Program-made: the position numbers and the translations under genes
Assembly: GCF_001661675.2 (NCBI RefSeq)
Contig: NZ_CP019602.1
Span: 2,257,501-2,321,500, forward strand
DNA from: Croceicoccus marinus
GTDB lineage: Bacteria; Pseudomonadota; Alphaproteobacteria; Sphingomonadales; Sphingomonadaceae
Length of the DNA: 64,000 bases
Reading direction: 5' to 3'
Notes under the pieces: generated by a model
Seen by the model: the letters and a program-made list of their open reading frames with translations, nothing else
Database searches by the model: none
What the model was told of the DNA's origin: nothing
Shown here: positions 39,702-48,360 of the stretch, one piece after another
Layout: each line of letters begins with the position of its first letter
Numbering within the stretch: position 1 is the stretch's first letter

Positions 39702-40196
39702 TTACGGCAGGGCACCAACGGAAGAACGTGCCAATTCGATCGCGCATCTGTCCGCACCGCAAATGTCGTCCAGCATCTCGCCCAGCCAGACGGCGTCGCG
39801 GTCCCTGCCCAGTGTTTCGGCCAGGTCCTTGGCGGTGCCAAAGCCTGCAATGCCGTAGTGGCTCATCCGCCTGAACTGTGCGATCGCGCTTATGGCGCGC
39901 AAGTCGTCGCCGATGTCGTCTGCCAGCACATGCTCGCGGGCTTCCTCGACAAGGCCCTCCATGCCCTTGCATCGTTCCCCGCCAAACTCGGCAATGTCGC
40001 AACCTTCGATCAACCGCTCGAGCACGATCATGTGATTGCCGATGCCTTGCACCGCGTCCGAAAGCATGCCCGCCAGATCTTCGCCGCGAACCCTTGCCGC
40101 CATCAGCCTCACGATCTGTCTCATCTGGTCATTGGCTGACAGGAGATGTTGAAGTTCGTCGAGATAGAGATCGTCGAGGGTCTTCGCAGCGCTCAT
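39702..40196 (-). CDS. DUF892 ferritin-like protein (YciE/YciF family)
   Basis: 164 residues. The start TLDDLYLDELQHLLSANDQM and the four-helix pattern with E-x-x-H-type positions (EAREHVLADD, MSHYGIAGFGTAKDLAETLG) match DUF892 ferritin-like proteins, which bind two metal ions and are induced by general stress in many bacteria. It fits the stress theme of the two preceding genes. No EcfG consensus was found in the upstream 300 bases. Confidence 0.82.
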   Translation of the reverse strand: MSAAKTLDDLYLDELQHLLSANDQMRQIVRLMAARVRGEDLAGMLSDAVQGIGNHMIVLERLIEGCDIAEFGGERCKGMEGLVEEAREHVLADDIGDDLRAISAIAQFRRMSHYGIAGFGTAKDLAETLGRDRDAVWLGEMLDDICGADRCAIELARSSVGALP

Positions 40197-40787
40197 TGTC
40201 GATCCTTGTGACTGTGGATGGGTTACTCGGGATGTGGGCCTGAAGATGTGTGCATGGGGATGGGACCCTAGGCCGTGAACTGGCGGGGGCAGAACCTCTC
40301 AGGCTAATTGCAAAGAAGACTCGACTTCGATTTTCTGCCGCGACCAAATCGATCAGGCTAACGTGATCGCGTTCTTCGGTCGAAACGATCGTCTGGCATG
40401 TTTCGAGGACGGCCCGCCCTGTCCGGAACCGTAATCCGGGCCATCAATCCGCGAACATTTCATTCTTTAATTCAATGTTTTCAGGCCGGTTACGTATTGA
40501 TCCGAAATCGCTGTCCCAAACCCGGCAGCTCTCTTGTTATCGCGTCTTGAGACGACAGCCTTAATCATGATCAAGATTGCCGCATTTGTTTCGATTTGCT
40601 GCGCTGGAACAATCGATCGGATCGGGGATTTGATCTTACGAACTCTGTTTTCGGCCCCGCAAAAAGGCAGATTTCGTAAATGCCAGCCTGCTGCGTATGG
40701 CCGCGCAACAAGGCTTTCGGATTGGGCCTGTTCTATAGAAATTCCGCCGAACTTGGTTTATCCAGCCAACTCCAGGATGCTTCGCAA
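40197..40787 (+). other. Long intergenic region, no recognised gene
   Basis: About 590 bases between the DUF892 gene and a divergent Crp-type regulator. It is markedly more AT-rich than the rest of the window in its central part (40440-40680). Short open frames here have no ribosome-binding site or family resemblance. A GGAAC at 40606-40610 lacks a CGTT at the right distance. It may hold both divergent promoters. Confidence 0.5.
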
Positions 40788-41510
40788 TTGCAAAACGCCT
40801 TTGTCAGAAACCTGTCCCGGCGCGTTCAGCTTTCGAACGATGATGTGGGCCTGATAGAGGCAGCCTGTTCGACCGCCCGCCGCCTGCCCCCGAAGATGGA
40901 TCTGATCTGCGAGGGCGACCGGCCCGGCCCGGTCTTCCTGTTCCTTGAAGGGTGGGGTTGCCGCTACAAGATCCTGCCCGAAGGTACGCGCCAGATCCTG
41001 GCGTTCATGCTCCCCGGCGATTTCTGCGACATGCACACGAATGTCCTGGACGAGATGGATCATTCGATCGCGACGGTAACCTCTGCGCTGGTCGCAACCA
41101 TAGAGCGCCCCCGGCTGGATAATGTGATGGAGAGCAGTCCGGCGATCACGCGGGCATTCTGGATGATGCAACTGGTCGATCTGGGCGTGGCGCGATCGTG
41201 GATCGCCAGCATGGGGCGGCGGTCCAGCGAAGCGCGTGTCGCCCATTTGATGTGCGAGATGTATTTCAGGCTGAAATCGACCGAGCAGGTAGACGAAGAC
41301 GCTTGCGCCATGCCGCTAAGCCAGATCCTTCTGGCCGATGCGCTGGGCATGACACCGGTCCATCTGAACCGTGTGCTGCGCGAATTCAGGAAGCGCGGCG
41401 TGATGTATCTGACCAAGGGCACCCTGGTCATTGCCGACATCAGGGAATTGATCCGAATCGCCGGTTTCGACGATACCTATCTGCATCGCCGATTGAACGA
41501 GGCGGCGTGA
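40788..41510 (+). CDS. Crp/Fnr-family transcriptional regulator (first of two paralogues)
   Basis: 240 residues from TTG 40788, chosen because it aligns end to end with the paralogue at 43447-44169. The frame is open to an ATG at 40680, but the extra residues look untranslated. The N-terminal cupin domain includes EGDRPGPVFLFLEGWGCRYKILP and TRQILAFMLPGDFCD. It lacks the Arg-Ser/Thr signature for cAMP and the FNR cysteines. The C-terminal winged helix includes LSQILLADALGMTPVHLNRVLREF. It probably responds to a redox, gas or membrane signal, and sits before a desaturase gene. Confidence 0.82.
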   Translation: MQNAFVRNLSRRVQLSNDDVGLIEAACSTARRLPPKMDLICEGDRPGPVFLFLEGWGCRYKILPEGTRQILAFMLPGDFCDMHTNVLDEMDHSIATVTSALVATIERPRLDNVMESSPAITRAFWMMQLVDLGVARSWIASMGRRSSEARVAHLMCEMYFRLKSTEQVDEDACAMPLSQILLADALGMTPVHLNRVLREFRKRGVMYLTKGTLVIADIRELIRIAGFDDTYLHRRLNEAA

Positions 41511-41730
41511 CATCAGGCCGCCTTTCGTCCGATCGGATTGATCGTCATCAAGCGCACCGCAGCCGGTTGTCATTATAATGGTGGCAGCAAGCGGGTATTC
41601 ACGCGAATGGCACTAGCAATGCGCTTCCAAACCCGTACCGGGCCACGAAGCGAAGCATGGAACAATGCCCGGCCACGGGCGAGGAGTTGAAGATCATTAT
41701 CGTATCCAATCGCATGTCAGGCAGTTTCGC

Positions 41731-42765
41731 ATGCTGATGGCCCGTTCCGACGACGACGCGGTCTTCATGAAGGAACTGGCCAGGCAGCTGTCGGCCTATG
41801 CCCGGCCCGCCACGTTTCGCAGCGTTTTCGAACTTGTCCTGACGCTGTCCCTGTTCGTTGGCCTGTGGGCCGCGATCTATGTCGGCCTGCAGGCAGGCTA
41901 TTGGGCTGCCTATGTTCTTTCCATTCCGGCGGCTGGCTTGATGCTGCGGCTTTTCATCATCCAGCATGATTGCGGCCACGGCGCCTTTTTCGCCAGCAAG
42001 CGCGCGAACGACCGGGTCGGGGCCGTGCTGGGCGTGATGACGCTGACGCCCTATGCGGTCTGGAAAAAGGCCCATGCGCGGCACCATGCGACCTCTGGCA
42101 ATCTGGCGCGGCGCGGGACTGGCGATATCGACACCTATACCGTGGCGGAATATCGGTCGATGTCGCGCATTCGGCGCTTTGCCTATCGTAGCTACCGCCA
42201 TCCCGCGGTGATGTTCGGGATCGGGCCGGCGTTCCTGTTTCTGTTCCGCAACCGATTGCCGGTGGGCGACATGAAGGGTGGGTGGAAGCCGTGGATCAGC
42301 GCCATGGGCACCAATGGCGCGATCGTCGTCCTTATCGTGCTGATGTCGCTGCTGCTGGGGGTCGAGGCGGTTTTCCTGATCCATTTCCCGATCATCCTGC
42401 TTGCGGCATCGTTCGGCGTCTGGCTGTTCTTCGTCCAGCACCAGTTCGAGGAAACCCACTGGTCGGACGATGACGACTGGAGCTTTCACACCGCTGCGAT
42501 ACGCGGCAGTTCCTTTTACGCCCTGCCGCGCGCGCTGCACTGGCTCAGCGGAAATATCGGCTATCACCACATCCATCATCTTGTCAGCCGCATACCGTTC
42601 TATCGGCTGCCGCAGGTCATGAAGGATCACCCCGTGCTGGGCGAAATGGGCACGGTCACGATCCGCCAGAGCGTTAGCGGCATTAGGCTCGCGCTATGGG
42701 ACGAGGAACGGCAGCGGCTGATATCGTTCCGGACCGCCAAGAGGTTGGAAACCGCCCGTTCCTGA
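41731..42765 (+). CDS. Membrane fatty acid desaturase
   Basis: About 344 residues from the ATG at 41731 (an ATG at 41665 is possible). The three histidine boxes of di-iron membrane desaturases are intact: HDCGHGAFF, HARHHATSG and YHHIHHLVSR, the last in the order expected for acyl-lipid or acyl-CoA delta-type enzymes. QHQFEETHW gives an additional His. Four membrane helices flank the boxes. It introduces a double bond into membrane acyl chains, and the flanking Crp-type genes suggest environmental control. Confidence 0.88.
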   Translation: MLMARSDDDAVFMKELARQLSAYARPATFRSVFELVLTLSLFVGLWAAIYVGLQAGYWAAYVLSIPAAGLMLRLFIIQHDCGHGAFFASKRANDRVGAVLGVMTLTPYAVWKKAHARHHATSGNLARRGTGDIDTYTVAEYRSMSRIRRFAYRSYRHPAVMFGIGPAFLFLFRNRLPVGDMKGGWKPWISAMGTNGAIVVLIVLMSLLLGVEAVFLIHFPIILLAASFGVWLFFVQHQFEETHWSDDDDWSFHTAAIRGSSFYALPRALHWLSGNIGYHHIHHLVSRIPFYRLPQVMKDHPVLGEMGTVTIRQSVSGIRLALWDEERQRLISFRTAKRLETARS

Positions 42766-42901
42766 GGGGGGGCCGGATCGCTCGCGGTCGGGTTCGATCA
42801 AAGTGCGCTGCTCGCATGTCCATGGCAAAAAGGCATGGGGCGGCGCCCGGTTGCGGTCACTGATCGGGCTCGGTCGGTTCGGAAATCTGGCGGCCGGCAA
42901 A

Positions 42902-42922
42902 CCAGGTTTTTTTGAAACCTGG
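42902..42922. terminator. Hairpin after the desaturase gene
   Basis: CCAGGTTT (42902-42909) pairs with AAACCTGG (42915-42922), with a T-rich loop. It could end transcripts of the desaturase gene (+) or of the convergent small gene (-). No downstream T-run is present. Confidence 0.4.
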
Positions 42923-42979
42923 CGGCACGATGGCCCAAGGGTGAAGGACCCGATGCGCCCGTAGCTCGGCGGACGGTGG

Positions 42980-43270
42980 TCAGTTCGATTCCGAGCTATC
43001 CGTATCGATTTTCAGGCTCTTGTGAATGGCGCTCAAGATCGCGATCGACCTGTCCGTCGCCGGGGACCTTTCGCCCGAATCGACCGACATCTCCTCGATC
43101 ACGTCGAACGCCACCTCGATAACCTCGACGGCGTCGGCAGAGGTGATGATGGCGCGCGCAACAAGCGCATGGATGAGGCTTTCGACCAGCAGCACGGCTG
43201 CCTGGCCATTGGAGTCACCTTCGGCGGGAAAGGATTTCGATCCGGGATCGTCGTTGTGTGCGCTCGTCAT
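42980..43270 (-). CDS. Small hypothetical protein
   Basis: 96 residues, acidic, with a helical centre (AVLLVESLIHALVARAIITSADAVEVIEVAFDVIEEM) and polar ends. No signal peptide, membrane segment or known motif was seen. It lies between the desaturase gene and the second Crp-type gene, on the opposite strand. Confidence 0.5.
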   Translation of the reverse strand: MTSAHNDDPGSKSFPAEGDSNGQAAVLLVESLIHALVARAIITSADAVEVIEVAFDVIEEMSVDSGERSPATDRSIAILSAIHKSLKIDTDSSESN

Positions 43271-43446
43271 CTGTCTGCTCCGGTCCAGGCGAGAGCAATT
43301 CGATCTCCCAGCCGCCGGAGCCTGATGCGGTTCGACGATGGCATCCCTTTATCCGGCTTCGGAACGGCGTGGCAATTACCCAAATCAACTTTCGACAATA
43401 ATCTTGAACAATATAAAAGCTGAATCGGATGTGGGAGAAGTACTCC

Positions 43447-44169
43447 ATGTCCAATCGCTTTCTCGATAAGCTCCTCACATTCGGCACGCTCGATGCCGAG
43501 ACGGCCAGCGCGGTCGAGGCTGCGACGTCGCAGCCAAGATCGCTGCCGGCCAAGCACGATCTGATCCGCGAGGGGGACCGCCCGGGCCCCGTGTTCGTGG
43601 TTCTCGAAGGGTGGGCTTGCCGTTACAAGATACTGCCGAGCGGAACGCGGCAGATCCTGGCGTTTCTGATGCCGGGCGATTGCTGCGATCTGCATATCGG
43701 CCTGCTGGCGGAAATGGACCACGGCATCCAGACCGTCACCTCCGCCAGGGTCGCGACAATCTCCCGGGAATTGATGGACGAACTGATGGACCATCACCCC
43801 TCGTTCGAGCGGGCCATGTATATCACCCAGCTTGTCGACGAGGGTACGATGCGTTCATGGATCACGAGCATGGGCCGCCGCACGAGCATCGAGCGCGTGG
43901 CGCATCTGATGTGCGAACTCTATCTTCGGGGGCGTCACATCGGTCTTTCCGACGCACCCCACTTCGCGCTCCCGCTGTCGCAGATCATGCTGGCGGACGC
44001 CTTGGGAATGACGCCCGTCCATCTGAACCGGGTGCTGAAGGAGTTGCGATTGCACGGGGCCATGGCGCTCAAACGCGGCAGCCTCTCCATCACCGATCCG
44101 GCGAAACTGACACGTATCGCCGGCTTCGACGACAACTACCTCCATCGCCATCTTCGCGGCGCAGGCTGA
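43447..44169 (+). CDS. Crp/Fnr-family transcriptional regulator (second paralogue)
   Basis: 240 residues from the ATG at 43447 (GGAG 9 bases upstream; an ATG at 43429 is also in frame). It closely parallels the regulator at 40788-41510: EGDRPGPVFVVLEGWACRYKILP, TRQILAFLMPGDCCD, the signature MDHGIQTVTSARVATI, and the helix-turn-helix LSQIMLADALGMTPVHLNRVLKEL. It has neither a cAMP-binding signature nor an iron-sulfur cysteine set. The pair flanks the desaturase gene, suggesting duplication and shared or opposing control. Confidence 0.87.
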   Translation: MSNRFLDKLLTFGTLDAETASAVEAATSQPRSLPAKHDLIREGDRPGPVFVVLEGWACRYKILPSGTRQILAFLMPGDCCDLHIGLLAEMDHGIQTVTSARVATISRELMDELMDHHPSFERAMYITQLVDEGTMRSWITSMGRRTSIERVAHLMCELYLRGRHIGLSDAPHFALPLSQIMLADALGMTPVHLNRVLKELRLHGAMALKRGSLSITDPAKLTRIAGFDDNYLHRHLRGAG

Positions 44170-44201
44170 CCTGTCGTGTCACAAGGCGCGGTCGTCCGGG
44201 G

Positions 44202-44741
44202 TCAGGCCGGGGCGGCAGGCATGCTCACCACGACGCCCCATCCTTTCGCTTCCAGGCCATGGGTCGTCTGGAACTCGGCATCCAGTATCGATCCCAGGCG
44301 CCCGATGAGCGTGCTGCCTTCGCCGCCGCCAGTATCGGAATGGGCGACATGACCGATCCCATTGTCCCGGACGTCGAGGCGAACGCGGCCCTGGTCCTGG
44401 CCGAAGACAAGACTGATCCGGCCGCCCTGCCCTGACGGAAAGGCGTATTTGAGCGTATTGATGATCAGTTCGCTGGCGATCAGGACCAGTGCGCGGCGTT
44501 TTTCCTGCGACAGGCTGATCGGCTCCACATTGACCTCGCACACGATGTGCCTGGCTTGTCCGAAAATGGCCGCCAGCCCGTCGACAACGTCCGCGAGCAT
44601 CGCGGAACATTCGACGTCGCAAATTTCGCCATCGTCCTGGGCGAGCCTTGCAAACAGGCTCGACAGGGCCTCGATCTCGCGCGTCGCGCGGTCGCTCAGC
44701 CATTCCCTTGAAGGGTTCGACGCCACATTCGCCAGCGAGGA
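44202..44741 (-). pseudogene. 3' part of a HisKA_2/HWE-type histidine kinase gene split by an IS
   Basis: 179 residues remain, beginning SSLANVASNPSREWLSD and holding the dimerisation helix end, the N-box (LIASELIINTLKYAF), the G1-like DNGIGH and the G2-like GGGEGSTLIGRLGSILDAEF of a small soluble kinase. The frame stays open on the - strand to 44894, but its first 39 or so codons come from the IS. Joining it to 46052-46234 and dropping the IS plus one 3-bp duplication gives one continuous 240-residue kinase. Class members phosphorylate PhyR-type regulators. Confidence 0.85.
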
Positions 44742-44744
44742 CGC
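44742..44744 (+). repeat. Target-site duplication, left copy (CGC)
   Basis: The 3-bp direct repeat CGC next to the left inverted repeat matches CGC at 46052-46054. Its removal together with the IS restores the kinase reading frame, which supports it despite the short length. Confidence 0.6.
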
Positions 44745-44766
44745 CAGCTGGACACCCGCAACAACC
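44745..44766 (+). repeat. Left terminal inverted repeat of the IS
   Basis: 22 bp beginning CAGCTGGACACCCGC. It is the reverse complement of 46030-46051 except for one base (C versus A at the 18th position from the outer end). Confidence 0.8.
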
Positions 44767-44894
44767 ATGATTTTGGCGCCGTGATTGGGCGGGTTGCGGG
44801 GATTGCCGCGAGAGACGCTATTGGAAAGGTTGGATTGGCCAATTTTCGGTGATGTCTTTGGGCTTCCGGGCCTTTTTGTCGATTTCAGGCGCAC

Positions 44895-45974
44895 CTATCC
44901 CGTGGCTGCACATCGCTCATGGAAGATCAGGCGGTCGAAGTTGTAGGCGAGATTAGCCAGCGTGAGTTTTGCCTGCGCCCTGGCGAGCCCGATGGTCCGG
45001 ATGAATAGACCATAGCGATTCTTCTGGTGCGCAAAGACGTGCTCCACCTTGGCCCGCACGGCCGATTTCGCGGCATTGGCGCGCGCGATGCGCTCGGGCA
45101 TCGGTTTGCCCTTGGGCTTTCTGCGATGGATGCGGCTCGTGAGCATGTTGCGCGCCAGCCATGTCTCGTTCTTCTGGCTGCGATAGGCGCTGTCGGCCCA
45201 GACATCGCCAGCGGTGTTGGCGGTGTCGATCACCCGGCGCAACTGGCGCCCGTCGCTGTCGGCGGCCGATGTCACCGCTGCTTTGCGAATAAAGCCGAAG
45301 CGCCGGTCGATGCTGATATGCGACTTGTAGCCAAACACGGGTGTGGCGATCTGCGGCAGCGGGGTGCCGTCGGGACGATAGCGGACCTTGCCGCCGATCT
45401 TCAACGTCCAGCGTGCATCGACATCCTTCTGGTGAGCCTTGTTCGGCTTGCTGCGCCAGATCTGCCTGGCTGACTTGCCGGCTTTGATCGCGGCCTTCTC
45501 GTCCTCGGTGTTGCGCTGCTTGGGCGCGGGCACCAGCGTGGCATCGACGATCTGACCGCCCATCGCCAGGTATCCTGCCTCGCGCAGTTGCTGTTCGAAC
45601 GCCTGCATCAACGCCTCAAGCGTGCCGCTCTCGGTGAGCCGGTTGCGATAGTGACGGATGGTGTTCTCGTCCGGCATCGCGCCGCCAAGGTCGAAGCCGA
45701 AGAAGCGCATCCAGCTCAGGCGATCTCTGATCATGAACTCCATGCGCGCATCCGACAGATTATGCTGCGCCTGAACCACCAGCACTTTGAACATCGCCAC
45801 GGGATCGAAGGCCGGGCGACCGCCCTTGGCGCCATCGCTATAGCCAAGCCCGCGGGTCAGAAGCGGCCGGAAGCGTTCAAACTCAACCGTGCCCGCCAAA
45901 ACCTCCAGCGGATCGCCGTCCTTGCTCAGCCGGTCCAAGTGCTCCGCAAGCGAAAACAGGCTGTGTGGCTGCAT
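44895..45974 (-). CDS. IS5-family transposase (DDE type)
   Basis: 359 residues from the ATG at 45974, preceded by GGAAGGAG. The N-terminal segment AMFKVLVVQAQHNLSDARMEFM and then RLSWMRFFGFDLGGAMPDENTIRHYR are typical of the IS5 group. The DDE core includes GGQIVDATLVPAP, KSHISIDRRFGFIR, DVWADSAYRS and the C-terminal KVEHVFAHQKNRYGLF. No frameshift or stop is seen, so it is probably functional. Confidence 0.92.
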   Translation of the reverse strand: MQPHSLFSLAEHLDRLSKDGDPLEVLAGTVEFERFRPLLTRGLGYSDGAKGGRPAFDPVAMFKVLVVQAQHNLSDARMEFMIRDRLSWMRFFGFDLGGAMPDENTIRHYRNRLTESGTLEALMQAFEQQLREAGYLAMGGQIVDATLVPAPKQRNTEDEKAAIKAGKSARQIWRSKPNKAHQKDVDARWTLKIGGKVRYRPDGTPLPQIATPVFGYKSHISIDRRFGFIRKAAVTSAADSDGRQLRRVIDTANTAGDVWADSAYRSQKNETWLARNMLTSRIHRRKPKGKPMPERIARANAAKSAVRAKVEHVFAHQKNRYGLFIRTIGLARAQAKLTLANLAYNFDRLIFHERCAATG

Positions 45975-46029
45975 CGATGCTCTCCTTCCAATGCCCCGAG
46001 TGAATCACAGCACGTGCCTCAAAGCGAGG

Positions 46030-46051
46030 GGTTTTTGCGGGTGTCCAGCTG
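46030..46051 (-). repeat. Right terminal inverted repeat of the IS
   Basis: 22 bp, partner of 44745-44766 with one mismatch; the outer end is CAGCTG in either orientation. It is followed directly by the CGC duplication. Confidence 0.8.
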
Positions 46052-46054
46052 CGC
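46052..46054 (+). repeat. Target-site duplication, right copy (CGC)
   Basis: Partner of 44742-44744, directly outside the right inverted repeat. Confidence 0.6.
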
Positions 46055-46234
46055 CAGGTTCCTGGCCCTATGGATCGCGTCAGCGCGCCAAAGCGCCTGT
46101 CTTTCATCGTCGCCCAGGATATGCGCCACGATCGGACTTTGCTGTGAAGGAGCGAAAAGCTGCAGGATGCGCAGCTCCATCGCTTCGGAAGACCCTTGAA
46201 TATCACACGCGATTTTCGCCGCCCCGTCGTCCAT
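46052..46234 (-). pseudogene. 5' part of the IS-split histidine kinase gene
   Basis: Encodes the first 61 residues, from an ATG at 46234 preceded by GGAG. They end in ADAIHRARNLA, which resembles the HWE/HisKA_2 H-box (H-R-x-K/R-N-x-L); His55 would be the phospho-acceptor. In the present DNA the frame runs 11 codons into the IS and stops at 46019, giving a truncated 71-residue product without an ATPase domain. It matches the downstream half at 44202-44741. Confidence 0.8.
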
Positions 46235-46512
46235 TGGAATTCTCCAATTGCCCCGAGGATCGTATCAAACCGTGCAATAAACTTATTATGATGGATCAAT
46301 ATTTGGAATTATTGACAAATTAAGCATGTTTGGTGGCTTTGGAGGGGGCTTTCCTAATTTACCGGAACTCGAGACGTTCCGCGCAAGGCACACGCTATCG
46401 ATCAATCCGATGCTGGCATATCCAACGCCGATCGCTATCCCGAAACCAAATCGCTGCACCAGCCAGCGTCCGAAAGACAAATCACCCCCAGAAGCTGTTT
46501 TCCTGCCTCCGC

Positions 46513-48336
46513 CTATTCGACGGTCACCGACTTCGCCAGGTTGCGCGGCTGGTCCACGTCGGTGCCCTTTGCGACGGCGACGTGATAGGCCAGCAACTGG
46601 ACCGGCACGGCATAGACCAAAGGCGCGATCAGCGGGTGGACCTTGGGCATCTCGATGGTGGCCAGGCAGCCCTCGCCCGCTTCCTCGATGCCTTGCGCGT
46701 CGCTGATCAGCACGATCTTGCCGCCGCGGGCGCGCACTTCCTGCATGTTGGACACGGTCTTTTCGAACAGCGGCCCCGAAGGGGCAAGCACCACCACCGG
46801 CACCAGATCGTCGATCAGCGCGATCGGGCCATGCTTCATCTCGCCGCTCGCATAGCCCTCGGCGTGGATATAGCTGATTTCCTTCAGCTTCAGCGCCCCT
46901 TCCAGCGCCAGCGGATAGTCCGGCCCGCGCCCCATGTAGAGCACGTCTCGCGCGGGGGCGATCAGGTGCGCCATGGCCGCGATGTCATCGTCATGGTTAA
47001 GCGCGGCATTCAGGCATGCCGGTGCTTCCAGCAGATGATCGACGATGGCGCGCTCTTCCGCGGCGCTCAGCCTGCCCTTCTTCACTGCGAAATGCGCGGC
47101 CAGCGCGGCCAGCACGGCAAGCTGGCAGGTGAACGCCTTGGTCGATGCCACGCCGATCTCCGGCCCGGCATGCGTCGGCAGCAGCAGGTCCGCCTCGCGT
47201 GCCATGGAACTGGTCGGCACGTTGACGACGACCGCGATGGTCTGACCCGCCTGCTTGCAATGGCGAAGCGCGGCGAGCGTGTCGGCCGTCTCGCCGCTCT
47301 GCGAGATGAACAGCGCCAGCCCGCCGGGTTCCAGCACTGGATCGCGGTAGCGGAACTCGGACGCCACATCGATGTCGACGGGCACGCGGGCGAAGGTCTC
47401 GAACCAATATTTCGCGACCATTCCGGCATAGAAGCTGGTGCCGCATGCGACGATGGTGATGCGGTTGATCCGGGTAATGTCAAAGTCGATCTGCGGCAGA
47501 GCGACGGTCCGTTCAAGCTGGCGGACATAGCTGCGCAGGGTCTGCGCCACCACGGTCGGCTGCTCGAAAATTTCCTTCTGCATGAAGTGGCGGTAATTGC
47601 CCTTTTCGATCGCTGCCGCGCTGGCGCCCGATTTGGTGACGGGCCGCTCGACCGGATTGCCATCGGCGTCGAAGATCTGCGCGCCATCGCGGGTGACGAT
47701 GACCCAGTCGCCTTCTTCCAGATAGGTGATGTCCTGCGTCAGCGGCGCCAGTGCCAAGGCATCCGACCCCAGATAGGTCTCACCATCGCCATAGCCCACC
47801 ACCAGGGGCGAGCCGAGCCGCGCGCCGATCAGCATGTCGGGCGCCTGGCGAAATGCCATCGCCAGGGCGAACGCACCGCGCAGCATCGGCAGCACTTCGC
47901 GCACCGCTTCTTCGGGCGACATGCCCTGCTCTATCCGCAGCGAGAGGAGGTGGACCACGACCTCGCTGTCGGTCTCGCTTTCGAAGGTGCGGCCCTGCCC
48001 GCGCAGTTCCTCGCGCAGGGGGCGGAAATTCTCGATGATGCCATTGTGCACCAGCGCCACTTCCGGCGTGGCGTGGGGATGGGCATTCGCCTCGGTCGGG
48101 GCGCCATGGGTGGCCCAGCGGGTATGCGCGATGCCGACCTCGCCCGCCGCGGGGCGGGCGGCGACTTCGCGCGCCAGATTGGCAAGCTTGCCCTCGGCCC
48201 GGCGGCGGATCAGCGCGCCGTCGTGGATCGTGCAGATCCCCGCGCTGTCATAGCCGCGATATTCCATGCGCTTCAGCCCGTCGATCAGGCGCTCCGCTAC
48301 GGGCTGCGTGCCCACGATACCGATAATACCGCACAT
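46513..48336 (-). CDS. glmS: Glutamine-fructose-6-phosphate aminotransferase (isomerizing)
   Basis: 607 residues, the normal length. The N-terminal glutaminase uses Cys2 (MCGIIGIVG) with TRWATHG and HNGIIENF. Two SIS sugar-isomerase domains follow (CGTSFYAGM, SQSGETADT; MGRGPDYPLALEGALKLKEISYIHAEGYASGEMKHGPIALI). The C-terminus DVDQPRNLAKSVTVE is canonical. It makes glucosamine-6-phosphate for cell-wall and envelope sugars. It lies downstream of glmU and a small gene in the same orientation. Confidence 0.97.
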   Translation of the reverse strand: MCGIIGIVGTQPVAERLIDGLKRMEYRGYDSAGICTIHDGALIRRRAEGKLANLAREVAARPAAGEVGIAHTRWATHGAPTEANAHPHATPEVALVHNGIIENFRPLREELRGQGRTFESETDSEVVVHLLSLRIEQGMSPEEAVREVLPMLRGAFALAMAFRQAPDMLIGARLGSPLVVGYGDGETYLGSDALALAPLTQDITYLEEGDWVIVTRDGAQIFDADGNPVERPVTKSGASAAAIEKGNYRHFMQKEIFEQPTVVAQTLRSYVRQLERTVALPQIDFDITRINRITIVACGTSFYAGMVAKYWFETFARVPVDIDVASEFRYRDPVLEPGGLALFISQSGETADTLAALRHCKQAGQTIAVVVNVPTSSMAREADLLLPTHAGPEIGVASTKAFTCQLAVLAALAAHFAVKKGRLSAAEERAIVDHLLEAPACLNAALNHDDDIAAMAHLIAPARDVLYMGRGPDYPLALEGALKLKEISYIHAEGYASGEMKHGPIALIDDLVPVVVLAPSGPLFEKTVSNMQEVRARGGKIVLISDAQGIEEAGEGCLATIEMPKVHPLIAPLVYAVPVQLLAYHVAVAKGTDVDQPRNLAKSVTVE

Positions 48337-48360
48337 CTAGTCCATATTCCTTCTGCCCCG

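Larger units (their letters stand above)
44745..46051 (-). mobile_element. Complete IS5-family-type insertion sequence, 1307 bp
   Basis: Bounded by 22-bp terminal inverted repeats (44745-44766 and 46030-46051, 21 of 22 identical, both starting CAGCTGGACACCCGCAA) and flanked by the 3-bp duplication CGC. It contains one intact transposase gene on the - strand. A complete element with near-perfect ends suggests recent activity. Confidence 0.85.

Noticed and set aside
40606..40632. GGAAC before the first Crp-type gene as a possible EcfG site
   Set aside because: No CGTT or near match occurs 16-17 bases downstream.
44742..44894. N-terminal 39 codons of the 230-residue kinase-like frame, including NHGAK, which looks like an H-box
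   Set aside because: These codons lie inside the IS inverted repeat and terminal region. The real H-box is in the upstream fragment (HRARN); the resemblance is coincidence.
46286..46480. 64-codon open frame between the split kinase and glmS
   Set aside because: It has no ribosome-binding site, a mixed hydrophobic/Pro-rich translation and no recognisable family; it is probably intergenic.
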